This document shows positions 55,701-64,000 of a DNA stretch of 64,000 nt, one piece after another. Below the pieces are notes generated by a model that was given only the letters and a program-made list of their open reading frames with translations, made no database searches and was not told where the DNA came from. This DNA is from Paroedura picta (lineage: Eukaryota; Chordata; Lepidosauria; Squamata; Gekkonidae). The position numbers were made by a program, and so were the translations under genes. Every line of letters begins with the position of its first letter. The first letter of the stretch is position 1. Location of the stretch: contig NC_135378.1 in assembly GCF_049243985.1 (NCBI RefSeq), forward strand, positions 36,800,941-36,864,940, given 5' to 3'.

Positions 55701-56522
55701 GTGGGTGGGTGGCGGCGGCTGCCTGGCTGCCCGTCTGGGGGGCGGCGGCGGCGGCGGCGCTGGCTCTGGCTCTGGCCCTCCTGCCCGCCGGCCGGCCGAG
55801 AGGCTGCGGGGGCTCTTTGCTCGGCCCTCCCTCCCTCCCTCCCTCCCTCCTTGCCGCCGCGGCGTGACAGCGGGGCAGATGGGCTCGGCGAGCCGCCTGG
55901 GCTGCCGGCGCGGGGGGAAGGAGGGCGGGAAGCCGAGGCCGGGGGAAGGAAGCCGGAGCCTTGTGGGGATGACGACTATTGTTGTGCTCACGCAGAGGCC
56001 TGCCGAGCGAGCTGCCTCTCCGCCCACCCTCCGGCTCCCCTGGCCGAGCGCTGCTGCAGTGAAGCGGCGGGCGCTTCTGGCCCGGCTGCCCGAGGATCCG
56101 GGTCTGGCTTGGGGAGGGGGGGGGCTGCGGGCGCCGCTCGCCTTTGGCCCTTGGCTGGGCGGGGTGGGGGGTGGGCGGGGGGCTCGAGCCACGCGAGGTT
56201 GGGCGCCACCGCCATTCCAGGGGCCCCTTCTTTTTCTGGAGGCAGGATCCCGGCGAAGGAAGCGGGAAGGCCGGTGGCGAGGAGAATTATGGGGAGACGC
56301 CTGGGCGATGGGCCCCCCGGAGGTCTGGGGATGGGCCCAGGGCAGTGAGGGAAGGCCGGCGCCTGCCGCTCTGGATGCGCCTGCAGCGCTGGGAGGCTTG
56401 GCTTGGCTTGGAAGGGAAGTGAAAACGGGGTTGACATGCTGGGTTTGTCGCGCAGGCTCGCCTGGGAGAGCATCTCTGTTCAGAGGGCGTCCTCAGCCTG
56501 CCCAGCGTATGTGGGACACCTG

Positions 56523-57180
56523 AAAGAGAGGTGGCATGCTCTGTGCCCATAGAAGGAGCACGGGGTTGCTGCCCACTCCTTGCTCCAGTCGATTTCGGGG
56601 GGGGGGTGTTCACTGCCCCCCTTTCCCAGCTAAGTGGGTTCTCCTCCTGCCTCCTGCCTGAAATGGAGGTGTGTGGAACTGTTAGAGGTATACAGCTACA
56701 TTCAAATGAAGGGAGTTTTGACTCTTGAAAGTTCATACCCCGACAATCTTGTTGGAAACTAAGATGCTAGGGAATTTGGATCTAGCTGTTCTCCTGCAGG
56801 TCAACGCAGCCACCCTCTGGACCAAATGCAGATGCGATTGTGCCTGCAGAGGTGTTCAACTCTGTGACAATTCAGCTCTGGTTGCATGGAAGTGGGTTAG
56901 GAAATGTTTTTGTGTAGATATGCCTAATGGTGGAATTGTTTGGAGAAGGTGCCCTGTGGCGTTTTGAAGTGGGGCCCAAGAAGGCTTTGATCCTGTTGCC
57001 AAAGATGGGGCAAAATAGCTAAGCTAGTTAATTATTCTGCAGCTTCCAAGGTATGGAATTGCTTGTCTTCTCTCCCTCATCTTGCTCATGGGGGGGGGGG
57101 GCAAGGCTGTGAGGTTAGGCTATCTTTCAAGAGAAAGTTGTGCTGCCTTATTAAGGGCCACTGCATCCCATTTACAAGCG
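56523..57180. other. Likely first-intron sequence
   Basis: The sequence after the CpG island drops in GC. No exon or repeat was recognised. Confidence 0.4.
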
Positions 57181-57468
57181 TAAAGGTAAAGGTATCCCCT
57201 GTGCAATTACTGTGTCATGTCTGACCCTTGGGGTGACGCCCTCTAGCGTTTTCATGGCAGACTCAATACCGGGTGGTTTGCCAGTGCCTTCCCCAGTCAT
57301 TACCATTTTATCCCCCAGCAAGGAAGCTGGGTACTCATTTTACCAACCTCGGAAAGATGGAAGGCTGAGTCAACCTTGAGCCGGCTGCTGGGATTGAACT
57401 CCCAGCCTCATGGGCAGAGCTTCAGACTGCATGTCTGCTGCCTTACCATTCTGCGCCACATGAGGCTC
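57181..57468 (-). mobile_element. Sauria-type SINE with target duplication
   Basis: A full-length reverse copy. TTTACAAGC flanks both sides (57171-57179 and 57471-57479), which is a plausible target duplication. Confidence 0.9.
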
Positions 57469-57825
57469 AATTTACAAGCCTATTGCTGTTTAAAGGTTTG
57501 GTTTAGGTCTTGTTGAACATGACCGTCCATTGTTTCTTCAGTACAACTCTGTTCATCTCTCCCCTCGTTCCCCCATGGAGCTTTTACCGGTTTGCCTCTT
57601 GGTGTAGGGAGGAGTAGAGAGGGCAAACTGAGGGTAGCCTGGAGCCCATTGTCAATGGTGCCATTGCCCTTGTGTTTAACACTGCAAACTGTTCTGAAAT
57701 TAGTGGTAATAGAGTGGATCAGTGAAGCTCTGAAAACAGGCTAATGGCTGTTCCAGGTAAATTCTTGTGCGCCTAAAAATACTGCAGAGGCAGAGACTTT
57801 GGCAGTAAGGTGGGATAATCTAGTG

Positions 57826-57927
57826 CAGGGGTGAGCAAACTGTGGCCCTCCAGATGTCCATGGACTACAATTCCCATGAGCTGCTGCCAGCATGGACAAC
57901 TGGAGGGCTACAGTTTGCCCGCCCCTG
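57826..57927. mobile_element. 102 bp near-palindromic hAT MITE
   Basis: The ends CAGGGGTGAGCAAACTGTGG and TACAGTTTGCCCGCCCCTG are inverted repeats. The middle is also nearly self-complementary. A perfect 8 bp duplication ATCTAGTG (57818-57825 and 57928-57935) supports hAT mobilisation. Fragments of the same element lie at 24612 and 29390. Confidence 0.92.
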
Positions 57928-57935
57928 ATCTAGTG

Positions 57936-59995
57936 GAACTCTCTCAAATGTTACGTTGAAGTGGTGCTTTGCTAGCCCCTTTTGGAAATGTGGTTCTGGA
58001 GTGAGAATGGCTCTTACAAGAGTATTTCTGCGGGTCCAGTGTTTCCTTGCTTGAGACGTTGAAGTAAAACCTTTGGTGGAATTCTACAGCTTTAATCTTG
58101 GTTAGAAATTTTTCTGATCAACACATACTCCTTACCAGGAGGAATTATTTGAAGAACTACCACAGGGTTGAATGATTTTTTTTTTTGAGACAACTGTGTA
58201 GTCCAAAGGCCAATGGAGCAACTTACTACCATCACCCAAATGATCCTGTCCTCAGGACAGGGTGAAGTTCAAAGTCACCCTGTAGTTAATAGTTGAAAGG
58301 GATCTGAAAATGGCTTAGGTCAACTCCTGACGTTTTGCTTTTAAAGCAGGTTAGGTACTCGACTGTATCCACCACCAAACTACAGATGAATTACGGACTT
58401 ATTCAGTAGGACTGCCTTGAAACAAAATGCTCCACAAGCGGCTTCTCTGGTCCACCATGAGTCTCAATGAGAAAGGCAGACTGTGAAATAAATGTGCTGC
58501 TTGACTGTATCATACAAGGCTGCTGTTAATGGCTTGATTTTTTGGGTGATGCCCTGTATAGACTTCCTGTGTGCCCATGGGGATAAGACTTGACGATGCA
58601 CCATTAATCAACGCTACATTGATTCTCCTTACAACCTCCAGAATTATTTGAACAACAAGAGTACCATCAGGCAGAGAGGTTTGTCACCACTGATAGTACT
58701 CATTACTATGATGTGAGCTTCACCATGCCAATTTCTCAAAGTTATGCCCTAACTGGCTTAAAGTCATATTTGTCCATTTCTAATAAGGGGCTGCTCAGAT
58801 GTTGGCTTTAGAATATAATTTAATTCTTAATTCTTTGGAATTTGGAAGTAAAGTGGTGCCAAGGACCGATTGTTCAAACATTAGAAGCAACACTTGAGAT
58901 TTTGTTTGACCATGAAGGTTATTAGGAATAAAGTCAAGCTCATCTCTTCCTTTTGCCTTGAAGAGAGGTTCAGTGCATTCTCCAGGTCTTGTGTTCAAGA
59001 AGAAAAAGCTTGTCACAAAGAACTGGTCACAAGTGGGACTAAGGAGAAAGTCTGTGGGGCCGCTGAAGGCGTCTCTGCATATGGGTTTAGTTCTGTTGAT
59101 CAACTAACCCTTAGGGATGCTTGTTTATCAAGAGTTCCAAAGCACTGATACCTTAAAGCAAACCTTCTGAACAGTCTGAAGGGTGATTCTTGTAATACCT
59201 TCATTGGCAAAGGAATAAGTATGACACATGTCTTGCACAATGTGAAACCTCATGGAACCTCACCCAATCAGTTTCCTTCCTTTGTGGAGTGGGGATTCCA
59301 ACATGGGTTTCCCAGAATCTACTCCAACATCCATGAACTCAGCTGACCAAACTAAAAGTGAAATTCAAAATGAAAGGGCCAAATCATTGATGACTGCCCA
59401 TTTGAAGCCATCTAGTCCTGCTTCTCTTCCAGCTGTTCAAACTGAGGAACTGAAAAGTTCATTCTCCATTGCATAACTACTGGGTTAAATTGACTGCCAC
59501 TCTGATTCATGTATCTCTGTTAGTGTTTCTAAATGAGATTCCTGCCCTACAACATGAATGGTGCTTTCCCAGCATAGTGTGAAATTAGATCTTTGATGTA
59601 CCTTCTGCATGAGTATTGGGGGGGGGAGCAGGCAGGGGGGGTGGTGATGGAAATCTCCTTGTTTAAGCAAATACTTCCTTAATAGCAGCTTAACTGTTGG
59701 TCTGGGCTATGAGTCATGTTTGTTGCTTGGCTTTATTTATAAAATCTCTTGAACACGTGGCAACATCGGTTTAGTGAAAAGAAAATGCTTATAATCATAG
59801 CTGTATTTTTCACTTTGAACAAGTATTTTGCCCCCAAGTAGGGAGGCTGTGAATGTAATCTGGCAGCCTCTAAACGAATGTAGCCTCTGTGGGGGTAGAA
59901 CTGACCTCTCTGTATATCTGATCTTTCTACAGTTTGAGGAAATATCTGATTTTCCTCAATAACTCTTTGTGTGTGTTTTTTTTCTCAATTAAACT
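57936..59995. other. Likely intronic sequence, no gene seen
   Basis: Two kilobases of unique DNA with short frames only. The overlapping frames at 58795-59148 lie on opposite strands and neither resembles a protein. No repeats were recognised. Confidence 0.4.
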
Positions 59996-59999
59996 GCAG

Positions 60000-60260
60000 A
60001 GGTAGAGGGGACTGCAGCTATTGGCTGCTCGCTTCTGGCGCTACAAGGAAGAAGTTGACAGTCGCCCTCGAACGATGTCTGTCTATTGGCAGACAATAGG
60101 AGAGCATTCTGCCCTGTGTAAATAGATTACTGTGTTTGGTAAGGGAGGGGGAGGAGCTAGGAATGGCAGCGTTGGGCTCGCTTGGCAGTCTGCCACAAAG
60201 CTGAGTTCAGCTGGAAAGATCATACCTTGGCTGATCAAGTATTTTTACTTATGCATGGGT
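60000..60260 (+). promoter_or_regulatory. Candidate alternative promoter or exon
   Basis: Two ATTGG boxes (60020-60024 and 60085-60089; inverted CCAAT) and an AT-rich TGTAAATAG at 60117-60125 could form a second promoter. Alternatively, a pyrimidine-rich acceptor ends at CAG 59999 and a strong donor G|GTAAGG begins at 60139, bounding a 139 bp exon that holds a 16-codon frame MSVYWQTIGEHSALCK (60075-60125). A second donor-like ATGG|GTAAAG lies at 60257/60258. The sequence does not decide between these readings. Confidence 0.35.
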
Positions 60261-61088
60261 AAAGAGGCCTTTTTGCTAGTTTGGGGAGAAGCTTAACATT
60301 TTATTTTATTAACTAAGCAGGGTATAAGAGAAGACCAAAAAATTGCGTGTACAGCTCCCTCAACAAAGAGATTTTTCTAAAACGATGACCTCATTAAGTC
60401 CCCAAAATGGGAGATCTAAGATTGTGAATCTGATTAAAGAGGCAGTGTGCTAGCCCTGTCCAGCGCTTAAGTATTTGCTGCCAAGCTGAGGCTATTTGGG
60501 TTATTAACGTTGATTAGTGTGCTTTGGCACTTCATTTTCGCAGGTTTATTTCACCAGGTCTCAGATGTGCAAACAGAGCTTAAAGCTTTGCTAGAAAAAA
60601 AAGGTGGATTACACTCTTGTATGGAAAATATATTGACTTAAATCCCCAGGGTAGAGGAACCAACAGAATTAGCTATTTGGGCTTTAAAAGAAGACATGTC
60701 TTCACGCAGCCTTTCAGTTTGGCCTTGGAATGGTTGGTGGCTGCGAATTCTGTCAGGAAGATCTGCCTTAGCCATGGCAAATGAAGGTCTGTGTTTCTGA
60801 CTGAAATGACAGTTCAATATTGTTGGCAGTACATAACTCTTGAAAGGCCTCAAAATTCATTAAAAGCTTTCCAGTGATTCCATTGTATCTTCAACTATAG
60901 TAATGCCTTTTTGTAGAACAAGGCTTTTTGGTGAATTGGCCTTTTAGCTTAGTTCCCAGCAGGCAAGGCCCTGAAGGGCCACTACAGGTCTTGAACAGGC
61001 TAAACCAAGTGCTGACCATGCTTCATGGGCCATTTCATGTGGACTGGGGTCTTGACAGCCATTTTATCAGCTGTGGACTCTACCCAGA
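60261..61088. other. Likely intronic sequence
   Basis: AT-rich, including TTATTAACGTTGATTAG near 60500, which looks like a homeodomain-type binding site. No repeat or exon was recognised. Confidence 0.3.
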
Positions 61089-61089
61089 G

Positions 61090-61268
61090 TCAGTATGGCA
61101 ATGGTGTCGGATTAGGATCAGGGAAATCCAGGTTCAAACCTTCTGCCATGGAAGCTCTCTGGATGATCTTGGGGCAGGCATACCCCCTCCGCTGACTTCA
61201 CAGGGTTATTGTGAGGGCAAAATGGAAAACAGGATGATGGAAGTTGCTGAACTGGAGGAGAAATGAAC
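61090..61268 (+). mobile_element. tRNA-derived SINE (LINE-like tail family)
   Basis: GTGTCGGATTAGGATCAGGG, GTTCAAACCTTCTGCCATGG, CAGGGTTATTGTGAGGGCAA. The tail is partly lost. Confidence 0.7.
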
Positions 61269-61712
61269 AATTTAAAATGCTTCTCTCTGTTGGGGAGAGG
61301 GGTGGGGGATAAGTGAAGTAGGCAGGATGGCACAGAAAGGGGCTGGGCCGTCAGTCATTTGTCATGCCCCTCCAACCAGCACTCAGGGTTGGTGTGAAAT
61401 CTGTCACTGTGTGACAGTGAAAAAGGAAGGTGTTGAGTTAGAAAGATGTTAATGCTGTCATAAATCTCCTGAATGTGAATTCTCTTGTGTAATTGACTAG
61501 AACAGAATTAGCAGCAGGGATGAAGAGTCTTGAACTCCTTGGGACGGTTGTGTGTGTCAAATCACGTTGAAGCAAAGCAGAGGAAATAAATAATGATGGC
61601 TGATCACCCATGTACTCATTTGCCCCCAGCCCCAATACATTTCTTTTTCTGGCTACAGGCCTGAAATTGACCATCCCATTCTGTTCCTGGTCCTAGTTCT
61701 AAAGGGGATGTA
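61269..61712. other. Likely intronic sequence
   Basis: Nothing recognisable. Confidence 0.35.
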
Positions 61713-61720
61713 ACTTAAAG

Positions 61721-62098
61721 CAGTGGTCCCCAACCTTTTTGTCACTGGGAACCGGTCAATGCTTGACAATTTTACTGAGGCCCGGGGGGGGGGGGAGTAG
61801 TCTTTTTCTGAGGGACGTCGCCACCACCTGGGCCCCTGCTCCACTTGCTTTCCCACTGGCACCCCTGACTTCCCACCTCCCGCTGGGGGCCGCTGCCATC
61901 AGCAGCTGCACAGTGCCACACTGAGGGGTAGCCCCAGCCATGGCGGCCACTGGACAGCACCAAAGGTGAGCCGGCGGCAGAGTGGGAAGGCAGCCCCAAA
62001 GGCAGCAACTGGGGAGGAGGACGAGGAGGAGCCGTGGCACGGTACCAACTGATCCACGGACCAGGACTAGTCCCCGTACCGGGGGTTGAGGACCACTG
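61721..62098. mobile_element. hAT-like non-autonomous transposon
   Basis: The ends CAGTGGTCCCCAACCTTTTT and GGGGGTTGAGGACCACTG are inverted repeats. The flanks ACTTAAAG (61713-61720) and GCTTAAAG (62099-62106) are an 8 bp duplication with one change. The inside has GTCAATGCTTGACAATTTTA and a C/G-rich centre. It shares its ends, though not its body, with the GC-rich element at 44182. Confidence 0.88.
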
Positions 62099-62689
62099 GC
62101 TTAAAGTAACAGTTCTTTCTCTTAAGATAAATTGGAGAGTATTCCTCACATATTCTTAGGTTCCATCTTACTGCATGTTTTGTTAATGGTTATGGCTGAG
62201 CTGAAGCTGTTAAGCTATCTGTAGCTATATAGCATAATGGACAGTGAAGCCTTGACCCTTCTTTCCTTGCCATGTTTAACATCCTCAGTCAAATAACATA
62301 AACATACCACTCTGCAAGGAAACTATTGTCAGCATGCTACTGTACAACTGCTAAGTAGGTCAGCCGTAGTTGACTTCCAATCCAAAGTTTCACTTTGCTC
62401 AATCACATTATGTTAAAATGAGTCCTTTTCTGGGCGGGGAGGGGGGAACGGGGGACTGACACCCAAACAAATAGCATCACTTTGTTCTGGAACAGAGAGG
62501 ATAATAAAGGCAAAATAGGGAGGGGCTGATATGTAGCACACAGAGTTGGGAGCGGAGTTATGAAAGGGAAAGATAATGAGGACATAGATAATAGATCAAG
62601 ACGCTTTAGTAGGAGGCTTTCAAAAGACTGCCATGTATCTAGAATATTGAAGAGCTGGGTAAATGGGTGTGGGGAGAAAAGATAAGATC

Positions 62690-62880
62690 GGGACCGTGTG
62701 GTATAGTGGTTAAGACTGGTGGACCTTGGACCAGACACCGTTCTCTGGGAACTCTCTCAGTCCCCTCCCCCTCCCAGCTTCACAAGGTGCCTGTTGTGGG
62801 GAAAAGGGAAAAATTTGTAAGCTACTTTGAGACTCCTTAGGCTAGAGAAAAGCAGGGTATAAAACCCTAATCTTTTTATC
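62690..62880 (+). mobile_element. tRNA-derived SINE (CTT-tailed family), internally deleted
   Basis: GTGTGGTATAGTGGTTAAGA, CAGACACCGTTCTCTGGGA, GTAAGCTACTTTGAGACTCC and AAAGCAGGGTATAAAACC. The middle of the head is missing. Confidence 0.8.
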
Positions 62881-64000
62881 ATAAAAGATAATGAAGCTTG
62901 GCATTAATACAAGTTGTTGGAGCACAGGAAACACAAAATCTTTGCTACCATTCTTCACAAATATAAGGTAAGCCAGAAAGATCCCTGTATTACATGTGGA
63001 AGCATGAGGCACTGAGACAGTTGTTTGGCTTTGCCCCTTAATATGGCTAACTTTGAATTGCCACTAGCAGATCTCTCAGCACTAGATTACACAAGTGCTG
63101 GCAAGTTTCTTCCAAAGCTTCTGAGTTATTTTGCAGATTGTATTCTAACAATTCATGTTACACTCCTCAGAACGAAGGGGTGAGGGTGGCAACATTTTTA
63201 CTGAGGAGGTGAGATAGCACATGACTGGTTCAGTTTCTAAGGAAACCCTTTGGGTGTTCTACCTTAGGGTTATACAGTTCTACCAGCTGGGTACTGCACA
63301 ACATGGCCCTAATGTAGGAGTTTTGCAGCTGTTTTAGAGAGCCATGATCCTCTGAAGCTCATCACGTTTTGCTCGATAAGAGAATCAGTCAAGAATGCTG
63401 CTTGCGCTTTTGTCTGGCATGGTGGCAGCAGGAGACTGCTGGCTGTATTGTAAGCTGCACACATGCTGGGCTTGTGTTGATGCTGGTGAATTTCATGTGG
63501 TCTGAGATGCATTGTGGAATCCTGTAACAGGCAGAGGTTTGTCCACATTCAAACAGATGTAGAGGTTTCTGGAAAATAGAAGGACTGCAAACTGCTGGTT
63601 TAAAGTGTTGTTTGTGCCTCCATAAAATGTGCATAAACACATCACTGATGGCCTGCAACAGTAGTGGTGAAATCCTAAACACATTTATTCAAAGTGGGTT
63701 ATTTCAAGGATTATTTGTACAAACTGGGTTATTTCCAAGTAAGTTTGTATATGATGTAGTTTAAGAATAGCAGTTAAGCTCAGCGCATGCCCCAATACTG
63801 TCTCACCTACACAAATGGCTGTCCAGATATGCAGAATTGATGTGCAAAATGAGTTATTCCTGTTTACTTGAGAGAAGGCTTGTAAGTGAGGTACATCCTA
63901 AAATGGAGACTAGGAATCTTGCAAACATGAGTGGATTTGTTTAAATCCAAAGGGAAAATAAGCACATTATGAAGTAAAATTTTTTTCTACATTTCTGGTA
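62881..64000. other. Likely intronic sequence, no gene seen
   Basis: No exon or repeat was recognised to the end of the window. A short duplication (AACTGGGTTATTTCAAGG-like) lies near 63695-63740. Confidence 0.4.

Larger units (their letters stand above)
55150..56522. promoter_or_regulatory. CpG island
   Basis: GC content and CpG count are far above the rest of the window over about 1.3 kb, without the tandem structure of the GC-rich transposon at 44.2 kb. Such islands in vertebrates mark promoters of widely expressed or developmental genes. A pyrimidine tract (CCCT)n lies at 55452-55507, with a shorter one near 55827-55850. Long frames on both strands (up to 336 codons) follow from the base composition and are not evidence of coding. 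Confidence 0.85.

Noticed and set aside
55446-56523. Long overlapping open frames on both strands (248 and 336 codons) in the CpG island
   Set aside because: Proteins are low-complexity runs of Gly, Arg, Ala and Pro with no family resemblance. High GC removes stop codons, so long frames are expected by chance.
60222-60246. U2 snRNA-like snippet (TTGGCTGATCAAGTA)
   Set aside because: The match is about 15 bases with changes, and the rest of U2 is absent. Chance similarity is likely.

Overview
This window reads as vertebrate chromosomal DNA from a squamate reptile (lizard or gecko). The evidence is its mixture of repeats: a Bov-B LINE 3' end, tRNA-derived SINEs ending in a Bov-B-like tail (Sauria type), 5S rRNA-derived SINEs, CR1 and L2-like LINE tails, several small hAT transposons including a SPIN copy, and Ty3/Gypsy fossils. 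The exact clade cannot be fixed from the sequence alone.

Layout. Positions 1-55,000 hold no protein-coding exon that I can recognise. The DNA is AT-rich unique sequence carrying about 60 recognisable repeats or fragments. SINEs and LINE tails are spread evenly. Unusual structures cluster at 26.0-29.7 kb (a recent inverted duplication with a patchwork junction), 37.4-38.7 kb (two large palindromes, one GC-rich and one AT-rich), 43.8-48.7 kb (two Ty3/Gypsy fossils in opposite orientation, one split by a very GC-rich hAT element) and 49.4-49.7 kb (SPIN).

Positions 55,150-56,520 form a strong CpG island with a TATA-like box and a plausible splice donor. This is most likely the promoter and non-coding first exon of a plus-strand gene whose body lies to the right of the window. 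A second, smaller promoter-like or exon-like block lies at about 60,000-60,260. Between and after them, up to 64,000, the sequence looks like first-intron DNA with further SINEs and hAT elements. The gene cannot be named from what is visible.

Most long open frames in the window are artefacts of GC-rich or repeat sequence. The frames with real protein resemblance belong to LINE reverse transcriptase tails or Gypsy polyprotein fossils.
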